Assembly (NCBI GenBank): GCA_964569695.1
Contig: CAZMUA010000005.1
Location: forward strand, 1-64,000
Length of the DNA stretch: 64,000 bases
From: UBA8106 sp964569695
Lineage (GTDB): Bacteria > Acidobacteriota > Vicinamibacteria > Vicinamibacterales > UBA823
Reading direction: 5' to 3'
Of the stretch, positions 25,569-35,268 are shown in pieces. The stretch's first letter is position 1. Each line of letters opens with the position of its first letter. Made by a program: the position numbers and the translations under genes. The notes beneath the pieces were generated by a model. The model was not told where the DNA came from. It saw only the letters and a program-made list of their open reading frames with translations, and searched no databases.

Positions 25569-27629
25569 GTGTCGAAGAGCTTGGCGAAGCAAATAGAGCA
25601 ACTTCGCTCAGACATTCGGCGGCATGAAGAGCAGTATTATGTTCTCCACGAGCCGGAAATTTCTGATGTAGAATTCGACAAGCTGTTAAGAGATCTCGAG
25701 GCTTTGGAGGCCGCTCATCCGACGCTCGTTACACCTGACTCTCCAACTCAACGGGTCGGTGGTCGGCTTGTCGATGGCTTTGATACCGCGACGCACGCCA
25801 TTCCAATGTTGAGTCTCGATAATGCGTATAGTGAGGATGAACTGTACGCGTTTGATGAGCGCTCAAAAAAAAGTTCAACAAATAAGATTACTTACGTCGC
25901 TGAGCTTAAGATTGATGGATTAAGTATTGCGCTCACTTACGAAAATGGCATTTTGGTGCGTGGTGTTACCCGTGGTGATGGAAGTCGAGGGGAAGATGTT
26001 ACGGCTAATGTGCGTGCCATACGGGCAATTCCACTGAGTTTGAGGCATGGGTTAGTAGAGACCTTAGAGGTGCGGGGTGAAATTTATTTGCCTCGCTCAG
26101 CGTTTGAACGTGTGAATCTCGAACGCGAAGGTCGTGACGAAACGACATTCGCTAATCCTCGTAACGCTGCCGCCGGAACGATGCGAAATTTGGATCCGGC
26201 ATTGGTTGCTTCCAGGGGCTTAGGGGCGTATGTCTACCAGGTAGTCAAGAACAAACCCTCTGCTTCGAAAGTAGAAGGCTTATCTGCGTTAAGCAGCCAC
26301 AGTCAACTTTTACAGGAGTGTCAATCATGGGGGCTGCCTGTGGAACCACACTGGCGACAATGCGATGACATTGATGCGGTCATTAAGTTTTGTCGGGAAT
26401 GGAGTGATTTAAGACATAGTCTGAATTTTGCCACTGATGGTGTTGTAGTTAAAGTTGACGATTTGAAACACCGTGAGAATCTTGGCGCAACAGCCAAATG
26501 TCCACGCTGGGCGATCGCCTTTAAGTTTCCAGCGGAACAGGCGACGACTCAACTTAAAAGTATAGAGGTGCAGGTTGGACGCACTGGTGCCGTAACGCCC
26601 TATGCGGTGCTTGAACCAGTACAGTTAGGTGGTTCTACCATCCATCTCGCGACTCTCCATAACGAACAGGAAATAGCTCGAAAGGATCTGAGGGCCGGAG
26701 ATATTGTCCTTATTGAAAAGGGGGGTGATGTCATTCCGAAGATCATTAAGCCGGTGACGGCAAGACGGACTAAAGGAAAGGGCGCACCGACGCCCTTCGT
26801 GATGCCGAAGCGTTGCCCATCGTGTAACAGTTCTCTTCGTCGAGCAGATGGAGAAGTGATATGGCGGTGCATGAATTCCTCGTGCTTGGCTAAAATTAGA
26901 CGAGGACTTCTGCACTTCGCGTCGCGCAGGGCCATGGATATTGAAGGCCTAGGCGAATCATTAGTCAATCAACTGGTGGATAATGGGCTAGTTAAGGATT
27001 TTTCTGATCTGTTTGTTCTGAAGATAGAAACTCTTGTAACTCTTGACCGGATGGGTAGAAAGTCTGCTACCAAATTGGTGAATCAGATTGAGCAAAGCAA
27101 GAAGAATTCATTATGGCGCTTAATTCACGCACTTGGCATTCGTCATGTGGGAGAAGGCGTGGCCGTGGCATTAGAACAGGGATTTGGCTCAATGGATGTG
27201 TTAGGGCGCGCTACATCCGATGATTTAAACGACGTTTCAGACATAGGTCCAGTGGTGGCGAATTCTGTGCAGGAGTTTTTTGGTGAAAAACGAAATCGAG
27301 ACCTTTTAGATCGTCTCAAAGAGGCTGGTGTTACGATGGAAGGTGCGCCGGTTGACAGAGAGTCACCGGCATTACCACTGGCTGGTATGAGCGTGGTGTT
27401 GACTGGAACCTTATCCTCGATGAGTCGAGAGGAAGCTTCAAGTGCTATTCGTCGAATGGGAGGACGCATCGCGGCCTCACCTAGTAAGAAGACAGACTAT
27501 GTGATTGTCGGGAAATCACCAGGATCTAAGGTCAAGAAAGCTCAAATGCTTGATCTGGAAGTACTTGACGAGACAGCCTTTCGCAAATTATTGATAACAC
27601 TGGGTAGTAATATGGCTGACAAGGAATGA
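25569..27629 (+). CDS. ligA: NAD-dependent DNA ligase LigA
   Basis: 686 residues, GTG start 13 bp after the previous gene. Domains in order: Ia NAD-binding helices, the adenylation domain with the nucleophile Lys114 in LKIDG, the OB fold, a Cys4 zinc finger (CPSC then CMNSSC, near 416-436), helix-hairpin-helix repeats (about 450-590), and a C-terminal BRCT domain (about 606-680, LPLAGMSVVLTGTLSSMSRE). It seals nicks in replication and repair. Length is typical. Confidence 0.96.
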   Translation: MSKSLAKQIEQLRSDIRRHEEQYYVLHEPEISDVEFDKLLRDLEALEAAHPTLVTPDSPTQRVGGRLVDGFDTATHAIPMLSLDNAYSEDELYAFDERSKKSSTNKITYVAELKIDGLSIALTYENGILVRGVTRGDGSRGEDVTANVRAIRAIPLSLRHGLVETLEVRGEIYLPRSAFERVNLEREGRDETTFANPRNAAAGTMRNLDPALVASRGLGAYVYQVVKNKPSASKVEGLSALSSHSQLLQECQSWGLPVEPHWRQCDDIDAVIKFCREWSDLRHSLNFATDGVVVKVDDLKHRENLGATAKCPRWAIAFKFPAEQATTQLKSIEVQVGRTGAVTPYAVLEPVQLGGSTIHLATLHNEQEIARKDLRAGDIVLIEKGGDVIPKIIKPVTARRTKGKGAPTPFVMPKRCPSCNSSLRRADGEVIWRCMNSSCLAKIRRGLLHFASRRAMDIEGLGESLVNQLVDNGLVKDFSDLFVLKIETLVTLDRMGRKSATKLVNQIEQSKKNSLWRLIHALGIRHVGEGVAVALEQGFGSMDVLGRATSDDLNDVSDIGPVVANSVQEFFGEKRNRDLLDRLKEAGVTMEGAPVDRESPALPLAGMSVVLTGTLSSMSREEASSAIRRMGGRIAASPSKKTDYVIVGKSPGSKVKKAQMLDLEVLDETAFRKLLITLGSNMADKE

Positions 27630-27681
27630 TAGATTGTCAGTTACGATGAGAACCACTGATTACGTAGTTGATCTTTGAAAA

Positions 27682-28100
27682 TCCGTCGTAGGCGGCCAGA
27701 CGATCGCCGCGTTCGTCCAAGTAATTGGACGACGGGGAGGAAAGTCCGAACTCCGTAGGGTAGTGCGCCGGGTAATGCCCGGTCAGGGTGACCTGAAGGA
27801 AAGTGGCACAGAAAACATACCGCCACGATTGCGAACCCTCTGGGTACACGTTGTGGTAAGGGTGAAAAGGTGCGGTAAGAGCGCACCGCGTTTACCGTAA
27901 GGTAAATGGCAGGCTAAACCCCGCACGGAGCAAGACCAAATAGGGAAGCGTTTTAGGACGACCCGTCCAAAGCTTCCGGGTAGGTTGCTTGATCCTGTCA
28001 GCAATGACTGGACTAGAGGAATGATCGTCACCAAAGCTTAGTTGCGTAAGCGATTAGGACTAGGTACAGAATTCGGCTTATGGCAAACCTACGACGGACC
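27682..28100 (+). ncRNA. rnpB: RNase P RNA, bacterial type A
   Basis: The catalytic RNA of RNase P. Helix P1 is formed by TCCGTCGTAGG (27682-27692) and its exact complement CCTACGACGGA (28088-28098). Conserved cores are present: GAGGAAAGTCCGAACTCC after P2/P3, the ACGGAGCAAGACCAAATAGG block, TAGAGGAATGATCGTCAC, and ACAGAATTCGGCTTATGGC near the 3' end. Five Ts follow P1 directly (28101-28105), so P1 also serves as an intrinsic terminator. The 27630-27681 gap before it is short and presumably holds its promoter. Confidence 0.95.
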
Positions 28101-28185
28101 TTTTTGACTGTTTTAAGGAAGTTACTAGTTGTTGGATTTCCGAGATGAATGGTGTAAAGCTGGCTTTAAGTTATAACGGTAATAA

Positions 28186-28213
28186 TTGTTTGATGGTGCG
28201 TTAATTTTATAGT
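28186..28213 (+). promoter_or_regulatory. Candidate promoter with start point at the ATG (leaderless)
   Basis: TTGTTT (28186-28191), 16-bp spacer, TATAGT (28208-28213). A start point 7 bp on would fall at 28220-28221, the A of the ATG. No Shine-Dalgarno sequence precedes that ATG, which fits leaderless translation. Confidence 0.35.
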
Positions 28214-28220
28214 TCTTAAT

Positions 28221-29162
28221 ATGTCTTCATATCTCGTCACAGGTGGAGCCGGATTCATCGGGTCGCATTTGGTAATGCGATTACTTCACGACGGACATTA
28301 CGTTCGTGTCGTAGATAATCTGGTTACCGGAAGCCATGCGAACCTTCCTGAACCTGAACGAGTTGATTTCATTGAGGCCGATCTTGCCAACGCGGAAATC
28401 GCACAAAAGGTTGTTCAAGGTATGGAGTTTGTTCTTCATCAAGCCGCGATTCCTTCAGTGCCTCGCTCGGTGAGTGACCCGGTGACCTCACATCGCGCTA
28501 ACGTGGATGCCACTCTTAATCTTTTGTGCGCTGCTCGTGATGCGAAGGTGGCGAGGTTGATTTTCGCGGGCTCGTCTTCGGTTTACGGTGATACGCCCAC
28601 ATTACCTAAACATGAGTCGATGCCGGCAGATCCACGTTCACCGTATGCACTTCAAAAGTTTATCGGTGAACAGTATAGCCAGTTATTTACAGAGCTCTAC
28701 GGTCTTGAAACAACGACAATTCGATATTTTAACGTGTTTGGTCCACGTCAAGATCCAGGGTCACCTTATTCTGGTGTTATTTCACGCTTTATTAAATTAC
28801 TGCTTGCTGGTGAGCCTCCTACAATTCACGGGGATGGTGAGCAGACACGAGATTTCACATACGTGGACAATGTCGTAGACGCAGTATTGGCGGCGTGTTC
28901 GGCTCCGAATGCCGTTGGTCGGGTCATGAATGTCGCGATGGGCGAGCGCACCTCACTTAAGCAATTAGTGTCGATGTTGTCAGATATTATCGGCGTGGCA
29001 GTTGAGCCGATTTACGGAGACCCTCGCGAGGGGGACGTACGTGACTCTCAAGCTGACTGTGCTTTGGCTCAGGAAGTGCTTAATTATCAGCCCCGTATTT
29101 CATTTCAGGAAGGTTTGCGCCGGACGGTAGACTGGTATCGCCAGTCATCCGTTCATTCATAA
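28221..29162 (+). CDS. NAD-dependent sugar epimerase/dehydratase (extended SDR)
   Basis: 313 residues. The NAD-binding loop is TGGAGFIGSH (7-16), then FVLHQAAIPSVPRSV, GSSSVYGDTP and the catalytic Tyr-x-x-x-Lys in SPYALQKFIGEQY (about 141-153). FNVFGPRQDPGSPYSGVISRF is typical of UDP-glucose/UDP-GlcNAc 4-epimerases and related UDP-glucuronate enzymes. The exact nucleotide sugar is not determined. A cupin gene follows after 9 bp. Confidence 0.88.
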   Translation: MSSYLVTGGAGFIGSHLVMRLLHDGHYVRVVDNLVTGSHANLPEPERVDFIEADLANAEIAQKVVQGMEFVLHQAAIPSVPRSVSDPVTSHRANVDATLNLLCAARDAKVARLIFAGSSSVYGDTPTLPKHESMPADPRSPYALQKFIGEQYSQLFTELYGLETTTIRYFNVFGPRQDPGSPYSGVISRFIKLLLAGEPPTIHGDGEQTRDFTYVDNVVDAVLAACSAPNAVGRVMNVAMGERTSLKQLVSMLSDIIGVAVEPIYGDPREGDVRDSQADCALAQEVLNYQPRISFQEGLRRTVDWYRQSSVHS

Positions 29163-29171
29163 GGAGTCCAG

Positions 29172-29492
29172 ATGCCAGTTATTAACCTCAATGACAGCGC
29201 CCTTCGAGAAATGATGCCAGGCTTTAATGGTCATTTGGTTCATACCGAGGGGATGACATTTGTTGAGTGGCATGTCACAGCAGGAGCGTTGCTTCCCGAG
29301 CATTCTCACCCACACGAGCAAGTCACTGCAGTTCAAGAAGGCGAATTTGAAATGACGATCGATGGTAGTAAAAACCAACTGACACCAGGCTCGGTCGCGG
29401 TAATACCTTCGAATGTTCTACACTCTGGACGAGCTGTGACGGACTGCACAATCATTGACGTGTTTCAGCCAGTGCGAGAGGATTATCGCTAG
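29172..29492 (+). CDS. Small cupin-domain protein
   Basis: 106 residues forming one cupin barrel. Motif 1 is PEHSHPHEQVTAVQEGEFEMT, with the three candidate metal ligands His, His and Glu/Gln. Motif 2 is PSNVLHSGRAVTDCTIIDVF. AAGGAG lies upstream of the ATG. Single-domain cupins are often sugar isomerase-like or metal-binding proteins. The adjacent epimerase hints at sugar metabolism, but no substrate can be assigned. Confidence 0.82.
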   Translation: MPVINLNDSALREMMPGFNGHLVHTEGMTFVEWHVTAGALLPEHSHPHEQVTAVQEGEFEMTIDGSKNQLTPGSVAVIPSNVLHSGRAVTDCTIIDVFQPVREDYR

Positions 29493-29530
29493 AGGATCGC
29501 TTTAGCATCCTCCTGCCTGTTCTGAGCTCG

Positions 29531-30115
29531 ATGTTGGATTTGACAATGGCTGTAGTAGCTGGATGGCTGGCCGGGCTCCTTTCACTCTTAGCTTTTGTTC
29601 CATATATCCTGAGTACACTTCGGGGTTACACTAAACCCAATCGGGCTACTTGGTGGATTTGGACGGTCAATAGCTTTGTAATCGCTGCTAGTTATTACTC
29701 ATCTGGTGCGACCAATACAATCTGGGTTGCACTTGGTTATTCCATCGGCTCTCTCGCAACAGCAATTCTCTCGGTTCGATTTGGCACAGGTGGGTGGACT
29801 TGGTTGGACCGTAATTGTCTAGCTATGGCGGCAATTGCGCTCTTTTGTTGGTGGTGGTTTGATTCAGCCTTGATTGCCTTGCTCATGTCTCTGAGTGTCG
29901 ACTTTGCTGGGGCCTTGCCAACGATTCGGAAGGCGTACCAGGAGCCAGAGACCGAAGATAGGATCGCTTGGAGTTTATTCTTGTCTGGTAACTGTATTAA
30001 TTTATTGGCCATAGATCGGTGGATGTTTAGGATTGTTGTTTATCCGGCTTACATGGTTTTAGCAAGTGGTGCTATTGCGTTTCTTGTACTGCGGACGAAA
30101 TTGAGTAACGATTGA
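29531..30115 (+). CDS. Seven-helix membrane protein resembling a PQ-loop / SWEET-type duplication
   Basis: 194 residues, almost entirely hydrophobic, with about seven helices in two halves. Each half has a Pro-containing helix turn after a small-residue helix: SLLAFVPYILSTLRGYTKPN with ATWWIWTVNS, and AGALPTIRKAYQEPETEDR with IAWSLFLSGN. A paired 'P..I...Y..P....W......N' pattern is the look of PQ-loop / SemiSWEET transporters. Not recognised as a named family; a small-solute transport role is inference from this pattern. Confidence 0.65.
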   Translation: MLDLTMAVVAGWLAGLLSLLAFVPYILSTLRGYTKPNRATWWIWTVNSFVIAASYYSSGATNTIWVALGYSIGSLATAILSVRFGTGGWTWLDRNCLAMAAIALFCWWWFDSALIALLMSLSVDFAGALPTIRKAYQEPETEDRIAWSLFLSGNCINLLAIDRWMFRIVVYPAYMVLASGAIAFLVLRTKLSND

Positions 30116-30171
30116 GAACCGTATTTTCAAGTTCAGTAGCTTGAGAAGCCGTCGTCCGATACACTGATTGC

Positions 30172-31086
30172 ATGGTGCTGGCTAATAGCGATTCGGTCCG
30201 GTTAATACGTGACATATACGCCGAACGACAATCCGGTGAGCGGCCTGTTATATCAATAGAATTTTTCACTCCGAAAACAAGTAGGGGCGATCAAGTGCTT
30301 AGGGAGAGCACTCTCCCGGCCCTAATACGACTAAGACCAGATTACTGTTCGGTAACTTACGGTGCTGGTGGAAGCACCAAATCGAAAACCCTGTCTGTGG
30401 TGGATATGATTCAACGCCAGTTCGGATTAACAGCTATGGCTCATTTGACCTGTGTGGAGTCAAGCAGACAGGATATACGTGCCGTTTTAGATGAAGCAAG
30501 AAAATTAAACATTCAGAATATACTTGCGCTTCGAGGAGATCCTCCAGGTGGTAGTGGAGAGTTCGTCAAAGCCGATGACGGATTCGAGTACTCTTATGAG
30601 TTGGTGCGGTTTATTAAAGCTTCGGGCGATTTCTGTGTAGGAACAGCTGGCTTTCCGGAAGGGCATATAGACTGCACTGAGGGAAAACACGTTGATTGGG
30701 GTTACTTGAAGAATAAGGTCGACTGTGGAGCGGACTTTGTCCTGACACAGTTGTTTTTTGACAATGGTGATTTTTTTCAATTTCGTGACTATGTTGTCAG
30801 AAAACTAGGGTTAACGGTTCCCATTTGTCCCGGGGTGCTTCCTATTTTGTCCACAAAACAAATCTCCAAGTTTACCCAATTGTGTGGAGCCCGTATTCCT
30901 AAGTTGCTAGCTGCACGCTTGGAATCATTAGGTGATGATGACGACGCAACAACTGCATTCGGCATCGAGTATGCGACCAAGCAGTGCGAAGAGCTCATCC
31001 GAGAAGGTGTAGTTGGGCTTCATATGTATTCTCTAAATAAAGCTCACTCGACTTCTGCAATCATAAAAAATTTAGGATTGTCCTAA
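30172..31086 (+). CDS. metF: 5,10-methylenetetrahydrofolate reductase
   Basis: 304 residues. A TIM-barrel flavoprotein that reduces methylene-THF to methyl-THF for methionine synthesis. Signatures: ISIEFFTPKT with the catalytic Glu, SVTYGAGGST, AHLTCVESSR, LALRGDPPGG, FCVGTAGFPEGH and DFVLTQLFFDN. Length is normal. It precedes the gcvTHP genes, which feed the same one-carbon pool by producing methylene-THF. Confidence 0.94.
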   Translation: MVLANSDSVRLIRDIYAERQSGERPVISIEFFTPKTSRGDQVLRESTLPALIRLRPDYCSVTYGAGGSTKSKTLSVVDMIQRQFGLTAMAHLTCVESSRQDIRAVLDEARKLNIQNILALRGDPPGGSGEFVKADDGFEYSYELVRFIKASGDFCVGTAGFPEGHIDCTEGKHVDWGYLKNKVDCGADFVLTQLFFDNGDFFQFRDYVVRKLGLTVPICPGVLPILSTKQISKFTQLCGARIPKLLAARLESLGDDDDATTAFGIEYATKQCEELIREGVVGLHMYSLNKAHSTSAIIKNLGLS

Positions 31087-31228
31087 TAGATCTATCAGAC
31101 GTCGTTCTTCAAAGGTGGGTTGACCTGTTCGTCTTCGACATAGTACGTTTAGGATCGGTTTGCCTCAGATATTCGCGTTTGATTGATGCCACAATACCTA
31201 GACACTATCAAGCGTAAGATCTCAAAGT

Positions 31229-32362
31229 ATGTACGGGCTGTACATGACTAACACCAAAGAGACACTGCAGAGGACTCCGCTCTACGCTTCTCATGTTGAG
31301 TTGGGAGCTCGTATGGTTTCGTTTGGTGGTTGGGAAATGCCGGTTGAATACACGGGTATTAGTGAAGAGCATATCGCTGTACGAACGACTGCAGGCCTAT
31401 TTGACGTGAGTCATATGGGTGAAATTGAGATTGCTGGTGATCAAGCATTGGCTGCTGTTCAACGAATTAGTTGTAACAATGCGGATAAATTGCAGATTGG
31501 GCAGGCTCAGTATTCTGGCCTGCTAACATCCGAAGGTACCTTTGTTGATGATCTTCTTGTATATCGGTTAGCTTCCGATCATTTTATGCTAGTTGTTAAT
31601 GCTGCCAATATCCAAAAAGATTATCAATGGATTAAAGAACATATTAGTGCGCTTGGTGATGCAGTGGCTGTCAATGCGAGCAGCCGGTATGGTTTGTTGG
31701 CCGTGCAAGGACCTGGCGCACTTGAAGTTGTGCAAACCTTGACAAGTATCGATCTTGCTGACATTTCGTATTACTGGTTTGTGACCGGCGAATTGGCTAA
31801 TGAGAGAGTTACGATTTCACGGACTGGATATACTGGAGAAGACGGGGTAGAAATTTTTGTTGCACCCCAGTCAGCGAGAAAGATTTGGACGGCTTTACTA
31901 GAGTCTGGTCAGAAAGCTGGACTTAAACCAGCTGGGCTCGGTGCCCGTGATACGTTGCGACTTGAATCGGCGATGCGGCTTTATGGGCAAGATATTACCG
32001 ATCAGACGAGTGCACTTGAAGCGGGCCTTGGATGGATTGTGGGCTGGGACAAAGAAGGATTTATTGGAGACAAATTGCTACGCCTCCAGAAAACTGACGG
32101 AGTGTCCCGCAGACTTGTGGGTTTTGAGATGGTCGACCGTGGCATTGCTCGACATGGTTACGCAGTCTACGCCGAAGGTGTGGAAATTGGGATTGTTACT
32201 AGTGGTACCCATGCCCCTTCTTTGAAAAAAGCAATCGGGATGGCCTATGTTCAAAAAGCTTATACTGCGATTGATACAGAGTTTCAAATTAATATTCGAG
32301 GGAAACGTGTGACAGCTCGTGTTGTACGAATGCCATTTTATAAACGTCGAGAGGCTGACTAG
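31229..32362 (+). CDS. gcvT: Glycine cleavage system T protein (aminomethyltransferase)
   Basis: 377 residues. It moves the aminomethyl carbon from GcvH to tetrahydrofolate, releasing ammonia. Signatures: RTPLYASHVELGARMVSFGGWEMPV split around the N-terminus, AGLFDVSHMGEI, RTGYTGEDGVEIF, GLGARDTLRLESAM and the C-terminal GIVTSGTHAPSL. ATG 31244 is an alternative start; neither has a clear ribosome-binding site. No glycine riboswitch was found in the 142-bp leader. gcvH starts 2 bp after the stop. Confidence 0.94.
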   Translation: MYGLYMTNTKETLQRTPLYASHVELGARMVSFGGWEMPVEYTGISEEHIAVRTTAGLFDVSHMGEIEIAGDQALAAVQRISCNNADKLQIGQAQYSGLLTSEGTFVDDLLVYRLASDHFMLVVNAANIQKDYQWIKEHISALGDAVAVNASSRYGLLAVQGPGALEVVQTLTSIDLADISYYWFVTGELANERVTISRTGYTGEDGVEIFVAPQSARKIWTALLESGQKAGLKPAGLGARDTLRLESAMRLYGQDITDQTSALEAGLGWIVGWDKEGFIGDKLLRLQKTDGVSRRLVGFEMVDRGIARHGYAVYAEGVEIGIVTSGTHAPSLKKAIGMAYVQKAYTAIDTEFQINIRGKRVTARVVRMPFYKRREAD

Positions 32363-32364
32363 TT

Positions 32365-32736
32365 ATGTATCCGAATGATCGGAAGTACAGTAAGGACCAT
32401 GAATGGGTTCAGATGGCTGACTCTGGGGCGAAGATAGGCATTACGGACTATGCGCAAGAACAATTGGGTGATGTCGTCTATGTGGAATTACCTGAGGTCG
32501 GACGCATGATTAAGCAGGGTGAAATATTCGGTGCGATAGAATCTGTGAAAGCAGTATCTGAACTGTATTCTCCGATGTCAGGTGAAGTCACTGTGGTTAA
32601 CAGCGAATTAGTCGATCATCCGGAATTGGTAAATGGGAAACCACACGAAACTTGGATGATCACGGTGAAACCTAGTAACCTTGAAGAGTCGAGCGAGCTG
32701 ATGGATGCAACAGCGTACAGTGAGCACTTGAAATAA
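32365..32736 (+). CDS. gcvH: Glycine cleavage system H protein
   Basis: 123 residues, the lipoyl carrier of the complex. The lipoylated residue is Lys62 in GAIESVKAVSELYSP. The fold-defining HEWVQMADSGAKIGITDYAQ and LGDVVYVELPEVG stretches are intact. Tight spacing to gcvT and 40 bp to gcvP indicate one operon. Confidence 0.95.
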   Translation: MYPNDRKYSKDHEWVQMADSGAKIGITDYAQEQLGDVVYVELPEVGRMIKQGEIFGAIESVKAVSELYSPMSGEVTVVNSELVDHPELVNGKPHETWMITVKPSNLEESSELMDATAYSEHLK

Positions 32737-32776
32737 GCTGAGCTCTGCATCAGAAATTTTCGTTCGGTTTGCATTT

Positions 32777-35260
32777 ATGGCACGTTTTCCCATCACAGAC
32801 CGATTCCGAGATCGTCATATAGGGCCTAGTGCCACTGAGCATGAACAAATGCTGAAAGTGGTCGGGGCCCAGTCACTTGACCAGTTGATCGATGAAGTCG
32901 TTCCTGCAGACATTCGTCTCCAGAGTAAATTAGAACTCGCCGAATCAGAAGGCGAATATGGATGCTTGTCTGATTTAAAGTCTTTAGCCTCACAAAATCG
33001 GAATGCGCGTTCTTATATTGGCATGGGGTACTATGGCTGTATTACGCCCAGCGTCATTATCCGGAACGTATTTGAAAGTCCAGGCTGGTATACGCCTTAT
33101 ACACCCTATCAAGCTGAAATTGCTCAAGGTCGCCTAGAAACGCTGTTTACCTTTCAGACTCTAGTAACAGATTTGAGTGGAATGGAAGTTGCAACAGCGT
33201 CCCTTTTAGATGAACCAACAGCGGCTGCTGAAGCGATGGCGATGTTGCACCGAGTGCAAAAGGGTCATAGGAATCGATTTATTATTTCCGAGACTTGTTT
33301 TCCTCAGACGATCGCCGTTGTGCGCGGTCGGGCGGAACCGCTTGGCATTGCCGTGGATGTTGCTGATGTTGGCCAGGTGGAATTCGATGACGATGTTTTC
33401 GGTTTACTAGTGCAGTATCCAAACGATACTGGCGGGGTAGAAGATCTAGCGCCTCTGATTGCGCGAGCCCATGCGTCAGGTGTCTTGGTTGGGGCATGTT
33501 CTGATTTATTGGCACTGACGTTGTTGACTCCGCCTGGCGAAATGGATGCCGATGTTGTTGTTGGCAACGCGCAACGGTTTGGAGTCCCATTAGGCTATGG
33601 TGGTCCGCACGCGGCATTTTTTGCAACACGCCAGGGTTACGTTCGACAGACGCCAGGTCGAATTATAGGGACTTCAGTCGATGTAGATGGTGCAGTGGTA
33701 TTTCGAATGGCGCTGCAGACTCGTGAACAGCATATTCGACGTGAAAAGGCGACCTCAAGCATTTGTACGGCACAAGCGTTACTTGCTAACGTGTCAGCAC
33801 TCTACGCTGTTTATCATGGACCAGGCGGACTGACGGGCATTGCTCAGCGTGTGCATGGACTGGCAGTGGTTCTTGCTGAAGAGTTGACTAGGCTTGGGAT
33901 TACCCAAACGAATCAATATTATTTTGACACTCTACACCTTGTATTACCAGAGGATCTGGTGGCGGCTCATGTTCGAGAAATAGCAAGCACAGCACGACTC
34001 AACTTCCGCTACTTCGAATCTGGCGCAATAGGTATTTCGCTCGATGAGACGACTACTCAGGCTGATGTGCAAGCGATCGTGGATGTGTTTAGGCAAGCAG
34101 TGGGTTTTCAAGATTTAGACATTAATTGGAAAGACGCGGAAAAAGTATCTGACACATTTCCTGAAACGCTTGAACGTCAGAAGGAGTTTCTCGGTCATCC
34201 TGTCTTCCTTGATCATCACTCTGAAGCTGAAATGATGCGTTATATTCGACGCTTGGAAGAACGTGATATAGGTCTAGATTTGTCCATGATTCCGCTGGGA
34301 TCTTGCACGATGAAATTGAACGCAGCCTCGACAATGATTCCAATGGCTTGGCCAGAATTTTCTAACTTGCATCCCTTTGCACCGCGTGAAGACACACGTG
34401 GCTTTGAAGAAATGTTTCGTGAGTTGGAGAATGCGCTGGCCGTAATTACTGGATTACCAGGGGTTTCCCTGCAACCGAATTCTGGTGCACAAGAGGAGTT
34501 TGCCGGTCTATCGGTCATTCGAGCTTACCATCGAGACCGTGGAGACCAACACCGAGATGTTGTAATAATTCCCTCGTCAGCTCACGGAACGAATCCTGCC
34601 TCGGCACGCATGGCTGGGATGCAAGTGGTTGTCGTGCGTTGCGATGAACAGGGGAATGTAGACATTGAAGATCTGAAATCGAAGGTCGATGCCAATGCCG
34701 AAGCTTTGGCTGCGCTCATGTTGACGTATCCATCAACCCATGGAGTCTTTGAGGAATCAGTCCGCAATATTTGTGACATTGTTCACCAACAGGGCGGGCA
34801 GGTTTATATGGATGGGGCAAATATGAATGCGCAGGTGGGTTTGACAAGTCCTGCCATGATTGGCGCTGACGTTTGCCATCTTAATCTTCACAAAACTTTT
34901 GCGATTCCTCACGGTGGCGGTGGACCAGGAATGGGTCCTATAGCGGTTGCATCCCACCTCACTCCGTACCTACCAGGGCATCCGGTTGTGTCGACTGGCG
35001 GTGAGCGAGCGATTGCAGCGGTGGCGGGTGCCCCATGGGGGAGTGCTGGAGTGTTGATGATTTCTTACGCTTTTATTCGAATGCTTGGCGGAAAAGGGCT
35101 TTCTGAGATGGCTCGTTACGCAATTCTGGGCGCTAACTACGTAAAAGCACGGCTGGAGTCGCACTACGACATCCTTTATACGAGTGTTAATAGGCGCGTA
35201 GCTCATGAAATGATTCTCGTCCATTTAAGGATAGTGCAGGAATTAATGAACAAGATTTAG
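32777..35260 (+). CDS. gcvP: Glycine dehydrogenase (P protein), frameshifted before the C-terminal domain
   Basis: 827 codons covering the N-terminal half and most of the C-terminal half of the single-chain PLP decarboxylase of the glycine cleavage system. It opens FRDRHIGPSATEHEQML; the PLP lysine is in HLNLHKTFAIPHGGGGPG (near residue 704). After AHEMIL (to 35218) the frame runs into 14 unrelated residues and a TAG at 35258-35260. The true continuation (RPFKDSAGINEQDLAKRL) is in another frame from 35218. Adding 7 nt at that point would give about 955 residues, the usual GcvP length. Confidence 0.9.
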   Translation: MARFPITDRFRDRHIGPSATEHEQMLKVVGAQSLDQLIDEVVPADIRLQSKLELAESEGEYGCLSDLKSLASQNRNARSYIGMGYYGCITPSVIIRNVFESPGWYTPYTPYQAEIAQGRLETLFTFQTLVTDLSGMEVATASLLDEPTAAAEAMAMLHRVQKGHRNRFIISETCFPQTIAVVRGRAEPLGIAVDVADVGQVEFDDDVFGLLVQYPNDTGGVEDLAPLIARAHASGVLVGACSDLLALTLLTPPGEMDADVVVGNAQRFGVPLGYGGPHAAFFATRQGYVRQTPGRIIGTSVDVDGAVVFRMALQTREQHIRREKATSSICTAQALLANVSALYAVYHGPGGLTGIAQRVHGLAVVLAEELTRLGITQTNQYYFDTLHLVLPEDLVAAHVREIASTARLNFRYFESGAIGISLDETTTQADVQAIVDVFRQAVGFQDLDINWKDAEKVSDTFPETLERQKEFLGHPVFLDHHSEAEMMRYIRRLEERDIGLDLSMIPLGSCTMKLNAASTMIPMAWPEFSNLHPFAPREDTRGFEEMFRELENALAVITGLPGVSLQPNSGAQEEFAGLSVIRAYHRDRGDQHRDVVIIPSSAHGTNPASARMAGMQVVVVRCDEQGNVDIEDLKSKVDANAEALAALMLTYPSTHGVFEESVRNICDIVHQQGGQVYMDGANMNAQVGLTSPAMIGADVCHLNLHKTFAIPHGGGGPGMGPIAVASHLTPYLPGHPVVSTGGERAIAAVAGAPWGSAGVLMISYAFIRMLGGKGLSEMARYAILGANYVKARLESHYDILYTSVNRRVAHEMILVHLRIVQELMNKI

Positions 35261-35268
35261 CGAAAAGA

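Noticed and set aside
31087..31228. Possible glycine riboswitch in front of gcvTHP
   Set aside because: The 142-bp leader lacks the conserved glycine aptamer cores and any expression-platform hairpin. Only a loose TTGACC-like box was seen.
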